Below are positions 54,080 to 64,000 of a DNA stretch of 64,000 nt, piece after piece. Within the stretch, counting starts at the first letter, position 1. Each line of letters opens with the position of its first letter. Below the pieces are notes generated by a model, which was not told the origin of the DNA, made no database searches, and worked only from the letters and a program-made list of their open reading frames with translations. A program made the position numbers and the translations under genes. Origin of the DNA: Annona cherimola (Eukaryota > Streptophyta > Magnoliopsida > Magnoliales > Annonaceae). The stretch is from positions 25,339,335 through 25,403,334 of the forward strand of contig CM059977.1 in NCBI GenBank assembly GCA_030490835.1, in the 5' to 3' direction.

Positions 54080-55110
54080 AAAAAGAAGCAGTGGATGGCG
54101 GAAAAAAAACTATCTGCCTCCTTCTGCGTCTCTCTGGAACGTCACTTGCAGCCTGTCGTCTCATGTCGTCGCGGTTAGCCGTCTCTTTCCTTTCTCCTTT
54201 CTCCTATCTCCCCCTTTTTCCCTTCGCCTTAGCCATATAGTGCAACTCCTCCAAACGGCAGGCCCCTCTCTTCCCTCCTGTTTTGGGTTACCTGATATAG
54301 GCGTGGCTTCCATGCATTTTGCAGGAGCTCCTGCTATTGGTTGGAAGCAGAGATGGAGGATGGGGCGAAACAATGAGCAACTGTGGGATTTTATGGGTGA
54401 AACTACTGAGAATACAAAGGCGAGCAAGTCTGTGACTGCCGCTGCTGATGGAGATGACATCAGAATTGGAATCGCGAGAGATGGTGGCAGGAATTTGGGT
54501 CACCTAAAAATGCTTCATTTTACAATGTTTCTGATTCCATCTTTTTTTAATTACCATGGATATAATATCTTTACTCTATTCGGTTGCTTGAATTATTTTG
54601 GATGTCGAATAGGAGACACATCGACGGCCAACTTCTGTGGTTGAGAGTTGCGGCTGGTTACAAACTGAGAATTATATCCACACAAAAAATACATTATCAA
54701 AAAAACAAATCCACAAACTTCATATATAAAGAGATGGGGAAGATTTGAATTTTGAACAAACTGGTTGTTTCAAGCACCGTACACAACTGTTTCCCGGTGT
54801 TCTTAAAAATATATAATTAACTAAGATCCTCATCGATAAAAATATGACTTCTAGCTTTTGGCGAAAGATTCCGCAAAGCATTTGCAATCATTTGAAAGTT
54901 GAGCCTCATCGTTAAAAAATATGACAGCAACTTCGACATGCTCCCTATGAAATCTAAAGGAAAAAGCCGCCGCAAATCAAGTTGCTGATCCCCAGTATCG
55001 TCTCCTGCAATCTCTGTTATCAGCCAAGAGCAGGAGCCATCGGGGATTCAGAAAGGGCAGGGGTGGGGGGTTGTCGGGGGTTTTTGAGAACAGCAAGCCA
55101 CGGGCGACGC
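54080..55110 (+). other. Interior of the second MULE, possible captured host sequence
   Basis: It starts with a leader-like pyrimidine-rich stretch (CTTTCCTTTCTCCTTTCTCC near 54184). TGCATTTTGCAG|GAGCTCC at about 54312-54325 looks like a 3' splice site. The reading that follows, with WKQRWRMGRNNEQLWDF and a charged Ala/Asp segment, is about 60 residues and unrecognised. The composition is gene-like to about 54500 and then AT-rich. A captured exon is plausible but the source gene is unknown. Confidence 0.45.
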
Positions 55111-55208
55111 GCGCGTTTTTTTTTTTTTTTGGTTCCCTCGTCTTGTCACTACTGCCGAGTGCCGACAGGGATTATCCGATAAAACTTCCATCCAACAACA
55201 TATTTTCC

Positions 55209-55234
55209 TTTATCAAAAAAAAAAAAAAAAAAAA
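55209..55234 (+). mobile_element. Extremely truncated retroposon tail with 15-bp target duplication
   Basis: A perfect direct repeat, AACAACATATTTTCC, at 55194-55208 and 55235-55249 brackets only TTTATC followed by about 20 A. The TATC-A(n) form is like the 3' end of the LINE and SINEs here. It lies inside the right TIR of the second MULE and so is younger than it. Confidence 0.8.
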
Positions 55235-55391
55235 AACAACATATTTTCCACTAACTCATCCGACGCACAGGAGCGCGCCATGCTGGAACGGATGAAGTCA
55301 AAGCGACTTCGGCCTGGATGCAACCAATCACGCTCGTTTAACTAATTAGCCAAAGACGAAAAGCACCTTTCAAGGGATATTGATTTTTTTT

Positions 55392-55650
55392 CAAGAAAAA
55401 TAAACAAAGATGATTTTTTTTTTCCCATCAAGCTGCCTCGGTGGTAATCTAGTGGGTTGATAACCAGTCTATTCAGTCCCATTCTCCCCTCCTTAGTGAG
55501 GGGTTTTACATGTGTCCCTTTCCTTTTTTTTTTTTTTTTTTGCAAATTGGAATGTCTAGAGAAAAAAATTCTTCTAAGTGTGAAGGTTGTGAATTTCATA
55601 AATTGTAATATGAAAGTTGTGGCTTATATAAATACTTATAAAACAGGATT
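55392..55650. mobile_element. Insertion with 13-bp target duplication, SINE-like
   Basis: The direct repeat ATTGATTTTTTTT lies at 55379-55391 and 55651-55663. Unit 2 is continuous at the matching place (AAGGGCTACTGCTGGAATCCC near 63712). The insert contains CTGCCTCGGTGGTAATCTAGTGGGTTG, tRNA-like, and a T-run. The T-rich duplication makes its limits less certain. Confidence 0.6.
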
Positions 55651-55765
55651 ATTGATTTTTTTTGGAGTTTTTTTAAGGGCAACAGTTGGGATCCAGGTTG
55701 GTTGATGCTTTTTCAAAGAGAGTAAAATCTCACCTTGCGTGTGTCAAAGATATTCAGGTAGTATT

Positions 55766-56109
55766 GTAAATCAAAAAAATAAGGTTATTATGTACTAGAG
55801 ATGGATTTTTTTTTTTTTTAAAAAAAGGTTATCTACCTTGGTTAATGTGGAATAGGATGGAATAGTAGAAAAGTGTAAAAATTAGGAGAGAAAATATTTT
55901 TAAAATTATATGAATGATACAACATAATAAAAGTAAAGTTAGAATAAACAAAGTAATTATAAAAAAATGATTGGAGTATGATGGTGAAGTTAGAAAAAAT
56001 CGTTTGATAGTTAAAAGATCAAATCATTTATAAAGTAATGTGGGGAGAGAAGAAACAATAAAAATTCAAAGATGTGATTACCAAATGCAGCCTATGTATT
56101 GAATTAAGA
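55766..56109. other. AT-rich spacer between the tandem units
   Basis: A worn MITE-like stretch (ATGATTGGAGTATGATGGTGAAG, GATTACCAAATGCAGCC) but no bounded element and no gene. Confidence 0.4.
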
Positions 56110-56658
56110 TGAAAAAAAAAAAATTTGAAAACAAAAAATTACATCCTTTTTCATCTATTCATCTTGGACAGGCCATAGCGTTGATTAATTTGATTCATTC
56201 ATCCACCCAATATATAAACGCTGTCAGCCTCTTGGATCAATATATCTAAGTTTACTCAAACTCCCAAAACATAGTCTTTCAAGAAGTAGCGTATTTATTA
56301 ACTGTGGTAATACATAGATCTCTTAATTCAAAGACAATATACAACTCCGTATTCTTTTAAAGTCATCTTAATCATATATTTTTACTGATCACTTCTTTTT
56401 AACAAGTAGGTTTTTTCAAATTTCTTCACAAAATTCACCAGTTTGATTTTTTAACGAGTTGGATTTTTCTTCACAATATCCCAAGTTGCCGTACAATCAC
56501 TATATTCTTACCAGCTGAGTAGGGAGAAATTTCGCATCTATTATGCACTCACAACCATCGCTTGTGGATAACTCGCACAGTTTCCTCCTAAGCAAGTCCA
56601 GTGGAGGTAAGCTCTGTGAAGAAAGTGAGCTCTTCCCATCGGCTCCATTTTGGAAGTC

Positions 56659-58061
56659 ATGGCTGATGGAATAATGCATGTGGTGATGCTTCCATGGCTG
56701 GCCTTTGGTCTCATGATCCCGTTCCTTCATCTCTCCACTGCATTAGCAAAGCAGTCATTAGAGTCTCCTTCATCACCACCACGAAAAACATCCAAAGGCT
56801 CCCCCAAATTCCACACCACCTATCACATCTCATCACCTTTGTGGAGCTTCCCTTGGCGGCGGTGGATGGCCTCCCCGATGGCGCCGAGGCCACCGTCGAC
56901 ATCGTGGAAGGCTCCGATCAGTACTTGAAGAAAGACTTCGACCTCTCCTTCCCCGCCTTCGAGCAGTTTATTGCTAATAACCGTCCAGATTGGATCATCC
57001 ATAACCACTTCCCCTGTTGGACGTCGCAGATTGCCAAGCAATTCGACATCCCACATGCAGTCTTCTCCATATTCTCAGGCGCATCGATGGCATTTGTTCT
57101 TGGGCCATTCGACGGCGTGATGGGAGATGGCCGAATGAAAGCATGACCATCTGCAGCGAGCCTATTGAAGCCTCCATCGTGGATGGACTTCAAAACATCA
57201 GTGGCCATGGCGCCCCATGAGACTAGTGGCTTCTACGATGGCATATTCAAGCCCAATGCCACAAGTTTGTCAACCTTAGATCATTGTGCACTTGCAATGG
57301 AAGGGAGTGCGGCTATAGCGATTCGTAGCCGCATCGAGTTCGAATGCCAGTTCTTGAACTGACTGAAGAAGCTGGACAAGAGGCCCATAATCCCAATTGG
57401 ACTACTCTCCCCATCACCGCTGCAGCCAGAGAAAAGCGAAAGAGATGATCCCAGGTGGGGCAACACCTTAGGATGGCTGGACGAACAGCCCCCCAATATC
57501 TGTAGTCTTCGTCGTCTTCGGGAGCGAATGAGAATTGAGCACAGATCAAGTGCAGGAGATAGCACTTGGTCTTGAACTGTCTGGTTTGTCATTTCTCTGG
57601 GCACTTAGGAAGCCTGTATGGGCGCCCGAAGACAGTGCTGGTAGCATTCTTCCACCAGAATTCGAGAAGCGTATAGATGGTCGAGGGATGATCTACATGG
57701 GTTGGGCACCACAACTGGAAATCTTGGCCCACCCAGCCATTGGTTGATCTCTATTTCATGCTGGGTGGAGCTCCATCATCGAAACTCTTCAGCATGGGCA
57801 TGTAGCGGTGGTACTTCCGCTAGCAAACTTTCAGACATTGGATGCAAGGCATTGGTGGACGAAGGTCTGGCAATACAAGTAGAAGTGAATAGAGATGGGT
57901 CATTCCATAGGGATGTGATTGCTCTATCACTGAGAAGGGCAGTTGTTGAAGAGGAAGGAGAGAGACTAAGGCACGGAGCCATGAAAATGAAACATGTGTT
58001 TAGTGATCAGAAACTTCATCAGGGCTACAATAGATTCATTGACTTCCTCAAGTCAAAATAG
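56659..58061 (+). pseudogene. UGT91-like glycosyltransferase pseudogene
   Basis: A close copy of the gene at 43165-44553 with many lesions. Frame changes: near 56750 (AAAGCAG where the gene has AAAGCTGG), near 57125 and near 57500. In-frame stops: TGA near 57144 (gene CGA), TGA near 57360 (gene TGC) and TGA near 57746 (gene GGA). A one-base loss occurs near 57850 and an in-frame three-base loss near 58026. Both catalytic residues are also changed: the GHLIP block reads GLMIP (His lost) and PDWIIHD reads PDWIIHN. PSPG position 43 is Phe. The upstream ATG at 56659 (MADGIMHVV) is retained. A pseudogene beyond doubt; transcription is unknown. Confidence 0.95.
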
Positions 58062-58783
58062 GCACTCAAAATTTTTTAAAGAAATAAAAGGCTGCTAGGT
58101 TTTATAAGTTATGTAGTTGCTATGTTTTGATTTCATACTTTCATTTTCATATGTACTTATGTTTCAATGAGGAACAAGCTTGTGGTTTGGTTGTTATTTC
58201 TATTACTGTCTATGGAAATTCATTTCAATGGCTAGCAGAGTTGTTTAGTTCTTGTTTCATCAATTGGGGGAATCTATCCATCCCACAATATTTGATAAGG
58301 CCAAAGTAGAGATCAGAGTGATTAACAACGTAAGCTTTTTATATCTGTACTAAGGTATTTGTATTGTTTACTCGAAGATGAGGTATGAAAACTGAAATGA
58401 GGAGAATGGATGTTCTAGGCGTATTGATTCATCATATATTGCTCTAGCAAGACCATGTGGAGCATAGCATATTAGCATGGTAATTAACTTTGATATGTTG
58501 TAACTTATGGGTGTGCTATGTTGTAGAATTAAATTTGGATTTGGAGAAGATTTTGAGTTTGGAAAAAAATAGAGTATATATTAGGGGGTTTGTAATTTAT
58601 TGAAGTGGATACTGCAGAAATACGCAAATAACACAGTAAACATCAATTAGGAAACACTTTTGAAAAAATAGATAAAGAATTAAAAGATTGTGATGCATAA
58701 TGTAATAGTGAAGAATATACAAGAATAACTAATTAAAAAGTAGAAAAATGATTAAGAATAGCTATAGTGATTGGTATGTAGAG
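58062..58783 (+). other. Pseudogene 3' region, shared with unit 1
   Basis: It aligns with 44554-45372. AAATAAAAG about 20 bp after the stop could be an old polyadenylation signal. No gene is seen. Confidence 0.5.
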
Positions 58784-59415
58784 TAGGAGTGTAAATCGGG
58801 TCGGGTTGACTCCGGTTTGGGTAAACACAACCTTATCCCATCTTATGAAATTTCAATCCAATTATATATTTAACCCTATTTTTCACACTTTAACCTAATC
58901 CTATTTTTACCTTATAGAACCCTAACCCATTTTATAAAATTTCAATTCAATCCTACATGTAATCCTATTTTTCATACCTTAACCCAATCCTACTTTAACC
59001 TTATAGAAATCGGTTTGGTTCCGGTTAATAAATATATAATATTTACAAATATTTTGCTTAATTAAATATATTTTAAAATATAAATTTTGTATGAAAGAAT
59101 AAAATTTAATCATTTCTATATGAATACATTCCAATTTAGGACTTATACAATGATGGAAGTGCTAAATAATATTATTTTAAATCAATAATGTCTAGTTAAT
59201 TTCTATGTATTATGTAATCATGTAAGATTATCTATTAATAATTTATTATATTGTACACTAATATATGAAATCGGGTCGGGTCAGGTTGAAAATCATACAA
59301 CCCAAACCAACCCACTTTTAAAATTGGGTTGATTCAAATTTATATTTTTCAAAATGCCTAACTCAACTCAATTATGGTTGGGTTTCGGCTGAAACCAACC
59401 CTATTTACACCTCTA
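58784..59415 (+). mobile_element. Non-autonomous hAT-type element, 632 bp
   Basis: A perfect 8-bp direct repeat, ATGTAGAG, lies at 58776-58783 and 59416-59423. Ends TAGGAGTGTAAATCGGG and CCTATTTACACCTCTA. The subterminal GGGTCGGGTT repeats and AT-rich centre are as in the sister elements. Unit-2-specific. Confidence 0.9.
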
Positions 59416-59423
59416 ATGTAGAG

Positions 59424-61040
59424 TGAACAAATAATATGTACCTTGTTCATTCAAATACTTTTTTTGGAAATTGACATTTTCTGAAAGTGGTTAGATTTAT
59501 CATTTGCAAAAGCTAAATTTAGGCTAAGCTTCAAGGCTAAGTTAGCATGAGCTCAAGCCTATTCAACTGTAAGGCTTTCCCTTTGCCGATGCTCTTTTTC
59601 ACCAAAACTTCCATTTTCAATTAAAAAATAAAATAAATAAATAAAATGTCAATTCCAGCCAACCAATTAAAGCTTTTTAATAGTGAGATATCTTATCATT
59701 TTCACTCTAGCTAATTAGCATATTTTTGTGGTTTTTATTTTTACTATGCCCTTCGAACAAACATCCAATTCACATACATTGATACATGTGAACTGATGTT
59801 GGGATTTTCTAAAATTAAAATAAATAAATTGAATTTCAACTCTTTATTATCAAATGGTGTAGCTTAGTTGTTGGCTTATATTGCTCTTTTCTTACATGAC
59901 TTGGGTTCAATTTTTCAAGAACAAGCCCCAGTAATTGAGCCATATAATTGTACATCTAAAAAGGAGAAAAAAGAAGTGAAAAAGAAAATAAAAAATGTAA
60001 ATAAATGTAATAAAATATTGATAAGAGTTGAGCAAATAGCTAACCTTTTGGCCTTAAGAAGATGCCAACAATATCACAATCAGTAAACTTCTGAAGATCA
60101 AAACTCTTAAATTCATCTGCTCTCGAGGCTTGTGTCTTTGACGCGTCAAAATTAGCCTTCATTGAGAAAGTAAGATTAGACTGATGTAGTAACATCACCT
60201 CGATGTTAGATTATTTCTCACATGAGAAAGTTTGTTAATGTTGTAGCCTTCAATGAGGGAATCACCATCCAACATTAATGAAGGCCTTGACAACCGAATG
60301 AGGCAAAGTTGGCTCAAGTGATCAAAAGTCATTCGGGATAGACCTCGTTTTATACTCAATAAACAAAAGGTGGACACGTTAGCTTAAACAAGATTTGATG
60401 AGATGATTACAAATTTATTTCTAATAAGCAATGTTACACTTTCTACCAAAAGGCTTTTTGGGCATAAGTGCTTTTGGGGGCCAGTGGAAGAACTCATTCC
60501 TTTACCATAGAAGAGTTGAAAGCATTTAAGGATTGTATAGTTGGAGGGTTCAAGTCGAAGACCGAGATTTAGGCCTAACATTAGATGTTGAATTCTTCCA
60601 TAATAGGTCTAAGCTAAAGCCAATTTTCTTGTGTGAATATGCTCTTTAAAATGGTGATTGGAATCCAATTTCTCTTCCTACAAAGAGTCCTTGTCGACAG
60701 CCTCTATCAGGGGATTCTTACAAAGGAAAGAGAGGTAGACCACCACTAGAAAAAATCATCCTAACTTTGTATCTTTATGTTCCTTGTAACTAAAAGCTCT
60801 GAGTAATGAACTATTGACTGGAATTGTCCTAGTGGTTTTTACGTGATCATATTTTACAGGTTATTTTTTCGGCATAAAACTTGTATTCCTCCACTCTTTC
60901 TCCTTACCCTTTAAGTCAAATGATTTGAGTCTCTAACTTAGATTCATAGTGCCTCAGGCTAGCTAGCTGGTACTCATTTTGGCAAGGTATATAGGGAACA
61001 ACTTTTACTATTGGTGTTTAGAGCCCTTATTCTTGTTCAA
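59424..61040. other. Duplicated flank plus unrecognised sequence
   Basis: 59600-59790 matches 45930-46110 in unit 1. The part 59860-61040 has no partner in unit 1. It has several short readings (for example 59868-60086 and minus 60195-60581), none with a known motif. Self-complementary phrases (GTTAGATTATTTCTCACATGAGAAA near 60207) hint at an old element. No gene is supported. Confidence 0.4.
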
Positions 61041-61747
61041 TTGAGTCTCGTACCAAAATTTTGAACTTTAACAAATATAATTTTTGATAAATAATATAAA
61101 ACAAAAATTATTATAAACATTAAAAATAAGTAATTATTATGATTAATTCCAAATGTGACCACAAATTAGATTCTTATTTAAGAATTATGATATACGGTAC
61201 AAAAATGACACACATAATCATACATTTTCAGCGAATTTCGAAACGTGATAATGTATTCTGCTTCGACTATATATTTTACAAAAAATACACCTCGAATTCA
61301 GACATCGGCATACTGTGGCAGCTTTATGCTTTTAATTATTATACCACGAAGGAAGTGTCGGTTTGGCATTCGACGAAATTTTTTTTAAACAATTTTAACT
61401 ACCTTACTTTCGTACTCTCTCAATTGTTACTTACACATTTTCAAAATTTACTTATAAATATTTTTCCATATATTTTTTTTATCGCTTACCAAACGTGGGT
61501 TTAGATCTTAGGAAAGGATATTAGTAAGGGCTGGATGTTATATGGTCGCCGGTAAATTACACGATTTATTGGTGGTCGGAAAATTTTAAAATTTCTTTAT
61601 AGATGTGTAGGCCACAATTAAGTATTCTAATCTATTAATTTTTTAAATTTTATTTAATATTTTGTTTTGATATTTGAAAATCAATAAAATAATATTTTTG
61701 CTGTGGATAAGGCATCGCGGGCACTACCGTATTTAGAAATGGGCTTA
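61041..61747 (+). other. Unit 2 non-coding sequence with a degenerate MITE
   Basis: 61050-61290 matches 47190-47440. 61365-61510 holds a worn Tourist-like copy also found in unit 1. The ORF 61139-61504 crosses both and is not considered a gene. Confidence 0.5.
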
Positions 61748-62028
61748 TGGTGTGTTTGGTAATGAATAAAACTTTTAATAAAAACTTTTGGAGAGTAAAA
61801 GTTGTTAAATGATGTGATATAATAGGGGTAATGATGAGTAGTAAAATGATAAAATTAAAATAAATAGGTTAGTTGTGTGGATAGTTGTGTAGAAATGGTT
61901 GAAAAGTAGGATAGTTGTATAGAAAAATGTGAAAAAAGATTAAAAAAATATGATAATTATGGAAAGTGAAAAGTTTTAAAATTAAAAAGTTTTAACTTGA
62001 CATTTTTTATCAATTGTCAAACACACAC
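61748..62028 (+). mobile_element. Tourist-like MITE
   Basis: TTA at 61745-61747 and 62029-62031. Ends TGGTGTGTTTGGTAATG and AATTGTCAAACACACAC. The full body is present. Confidence 0.85.
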
Positions 62029-62031
62029 TTA

Positions 62032-62530
62032 ATGGACAGGATTGTGTGCTTGGTGAGGAAGAAAAAAATTGATGGAAAAAGCAATGTAATTGTTGTTTTT
62101 GTTGTTGTTAACTGAACACCCCTTTAAAAAGGAGTATTGGCTGCCATATTGACCATTTAAGGGCAATTCTCAAGTGGTGTCGACCCTTGGCAACACAAAA
62201 ATATTTTAGTAATATTTTGGTTTACTTTGATGGTTAAACTGATAAAGGTATAAAATCAAATAAAACTATTTAATTTATATATCAATTTTAAAAGTGTTAA
62301 TTCAGCATCTAAATGATCTAAAAAACTAAAATATCTTCTTATATAGGTAAATAATTTTTAAAATTATTAAAATATTCTAATGCATTATAAATATTTTTAG
62401 ATAATTATATATATTTAAGTAATTATAACCCAAACAAAATGCTGATTAAAATGAATTTTTAATACTATGATAACATTAATAATGTTAAATAAAATGAGTA
62501 GATTGTGATACCAAATTTGGGAAGGAGAAG
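62032..62530. other. AT-rich intergenic DNA, nothing recognised
   Basis: Word-level resemblance to foldback interiors (AGTGTTAATTCAGCATCTAAATGATCTAAAA) but no paired ends were found. Confidence 0.4.
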
Positions 62531-62539
62531 CCCTGAAAT

Positions 62540-63180
62540 ATTTGGTACTGAAGACCTACTTTGCATCTATAAAACCCATCTTCTATACAATTTCTTCCAT
62601 TTGTAATATTTGTATGCTTAATGGAAAATCTATTCTATCTATTATAGTTGGTATAATTTACATTTTCATACAAATCTTTTTATTTGTTTGGTATCATTGC
62701 AAATGACCTATCTACAAATACATAAAATGAATATAATAAAATATTTAATGCCAAATATCAATTTTAAGTTGTATTTTTAATATCTAAACTATCTAAAATA
62801 TTATTACTACTTGCCTAAATAATTTTATAAAATATTATTATATTCTAATATATATATATATAAATGAATCTAATCAATTTTCATAATTTATACGTGAATA
62901 TATTTTTTGGAAAATGTAAGTATGTGTGCACATATTTAATTTAGATGAAATTTGATGTATAGAATCACTTTGATATTTAAAATTAAAAATAATTATTATA
63001 TGGGTGTGTTTAGGAAGTGATAAAACTTTTGGATTAAAATTGTTTGGTGTAAATTTTTTTAGGATAATTGTACATGAATTTATGAAAAAAATAAAAAAAA
63101 TTGGATAATTGTAAAGTGTGAAAAAATTTAAATTGAATAGTGTTTATTGGAAACGTTTTGCCGTTATCCAGACGCACGCT
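62540..63180. mobile_element. Degenerate foldback MITE with internally deleted Tourist-like copy
   Basis: Body words (TAAGTTGTATTTTTAATATCTAAACTATCTAAAATATTATTA) match 41440-42080 and 51690-52530. A shortened Tourist-like copy (GGGTGTGTTTAGGAAGTGATAAAAC) starts near 63002 and ends near 63178. Confidence 0.5.
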
Positions 63181-63205
63181 ACATTAAAATTAAAAATCAC
63201 TCCGC

Positions 63206-63410
63206 ATGGAGTTTCTTTGGCACCCAATAAAGCACAACCATACGAAAAGATATCCCAGCCTCTGATTGGAAAAGGTTGGCCCACAGTTTCTCAGCACCTT
63301 CGTCGTGGCTGAGCATCAGCTGCCATGCTCTGGCAGAGTATAATGTCGTCTGATACGCAGGCGGACCTTGAAAAATCCATGTACACACGCACAATCACCA
63401 TTTGCAGGAT
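63206..63410 (+). repeat. Unit 2 copy of the 0.2-kb duplicated block
   Basis: Partner of 51346-51550. Indels between the copies change the frame, arguing against coding function. Confidence 0.75.
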
Positions 63411-64000
63411 CGACTAATTAATTTAAATAAGGTTTGACGGACATTAATAAATGCGAAGAAAAAAAATATTTTTGTTTGATTTCTGTGACACCGACTGCTC
63501 ATTGGGTGTCAAGTAAAGTAGTTGAGACATCAATTTATTATTATTTTTCTTGATCATTACATCAGACTATTCAAAAAATTGTCTTCGGATATAAATGAGA
63601 TCCAAATGACATAGTAGAAAAAAAGCAGTCACATAAAACCTGTTGCAGCATGGGCAGATGGTAGTCCACCGGAGCAGTTAACTAATTATCGAAGATGAAA
63701 AGCACCTCTCAAGGGCTACTGCTGGAATCCCGGTTGGTTGCTGCTTTTTAAAAGAGAGAGTGAAATATCACCTTACACGTGGCATAGAAGCAATCTGAAC
63801 CGTCCATCATTATTCAGTGCGGGAATATCACCAACTTGCATTTTGCCTTTCTACGTGGGTTGAATATGGCATGCAAGTCCTTGAGCTATCAATCCCCCCG
63901 TGGTACTACTGCCTCAGATGGGAAAAGATTATGATTGACTTCGGGAGGCCGATGTACGGTTTGGATCAGCTATGAAAATTATGATGATGATTTAACGGCT
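63411..64000 (+). other. End of unit 2 and right edge of window
   Basis: 63480-63790 matches the flanks of the second MULE and of the 55392 insertion in unit 1. 63791-64000 has a higher GC share, no partner in the window and no recognised gene. Confidence 0.45.

Larger units (their letters stand above)
52803..55336 (+). mobile_element. Second Mutator-like element (Pack-MULE candidate) with nested hAT
   Basis: A perfect 9-bp direct repeat, TTTAACTAA, lies at 52794-52802 and 55337-55345. The long TIRs share GAGCGTGATT, GTGCGTCGGAT, GTTGGATGGA.GTTTTA and AGTGACAAGAC-type blocks: left arm 52803-52918 plus 54049-54080, right arm about 55110-55336. The left arm is split by a hAT element. Unit 2 has the empty site at about 63670-63690 (GGAGCAGTTAACTAATTATC). 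The interior 54080-55110 encodes no transposase. Confidence 0.88.
42120..55765 (+). repeat. Tandem segmental duplication, unit 1 (contains the intact UGT)
   Basis: It is colinear with 56110-63790. Anchors in order: 42680 / 56540 (CAACCATCGCTTRTGGATAACT), the UGT coding region, 45298 / 58604 (TTGAAGTGGATRCTG), 45995 / 59665 (CCAATTAAAGCTTTTTAATAGTGAG), 47265 / 61130 (CCAAATGTGACCAC), 51405 / 63265 (GGCCCACAG...TCTCAGCACCTTCGT), 52785 / 63670 (GGAGCA...TTAACTAA) and 55360 / 63700 (AAAAGCACC...CAAGGG). Unit 1 is longer because it gained many insertions. Confidence 0.88.
56110..63790 (+). repeat. Tandem segmental duplication, unit 2 (contains the UGT pseudogene)
   Basis: Partner of 42120-55765. 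It keeps the same order of anchors but lacks the SINE, the 439-bp retroposon and the second MULE, and holds its own hAT element at 58784-59415. The ends of homology are approximate. Confidence 0.88.

Noticed and set aside
53838..54644. 268-residue open frame
   Set aside because: It begins in the AT-rich and GGGTCGGG-repeat part of a hAT element and crosses its boundary and target duplication, so it cannot be an original gene.

Overview
This is a nuclear genome window from a flowering plant. It is AT-rich, gene-poor and packed with transposable elements. The evidence is plant-specific gene families (a GID1-like carboxylesterase, a UDP-glycosyltransferase with a PSPG box, an AT-hook AHL fragment, a plant nicotinamidase exon), a plant L1-type LINE, tRNA-derived SINEs, and MULE, hAT and Tourist-type elements. 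The exact lineage cannot be read from the sequence.

Layout. 0-1 kb: first exon of a nicotinamidase-like gene on the minus strand, running off the left edge. 1.3-8 kb: SINEs, Tourist-like MITEs and foldback elements. 8.08-9.77 kb: a Pack-MULE with long terminal inverted repeats (TIRs) and a perfect 9-bp target site duplication (TSD), carrying the 5' part of a type II AHL gene. 10-14.8 kb: dispersed repeats and a 1.7-kb foldback with a nested hAT-like element. 15-31 kb: two diverged copies of one segment (about 15.0-17.9 and 27.3-31.0 kb); between them lies a 6.1-kb degenerate LINE on the minus strand inside an older inverted-repeat element. 31-34 kb: more repeats and a foldback just upstream of an intact intronless carboxylesterase gene (34.3-35.3 kb). 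36-42 kb: MITEs, a hAT element, and a possible first exon of an unrecognised gene. 42.1-63.8 kb: a diverged tandem duplication. Unit 1 holds an intact UGT91-like glycosyltransferase gene (43.2-44.6 kb). Unit 2 holds its multiply broken pseudogene (56.7-58.1 kb).

Only three loci look like ordinary host genes with intact visible coding sequence: the nicotinamidase exon, the carboxylesterase and the glycosyltransferase. There is no operon-like or pathway organisation. The carboxylesterase and glycosyltransferase are both specialised-metabolism families, but they lie about 8 kb apart and nothing shows that they act together.

The main interest is the insertion history. Because the UGT segment is duplicated, unit 2 supplies paralogous empty sites for several insertions in unit 1: a SINE about 140 bp before the UGT start codon, a 439-bp retroposon with a 16-bp TSD, and a second Pack-MULE-like element with a 9-bp TSD and a hAT element nested in its TIR. 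I found no prokaryotic-type defence system, CRISPR array, rRNA or functional tRNA gene. I cannot support a claim of a wholly new biological system.
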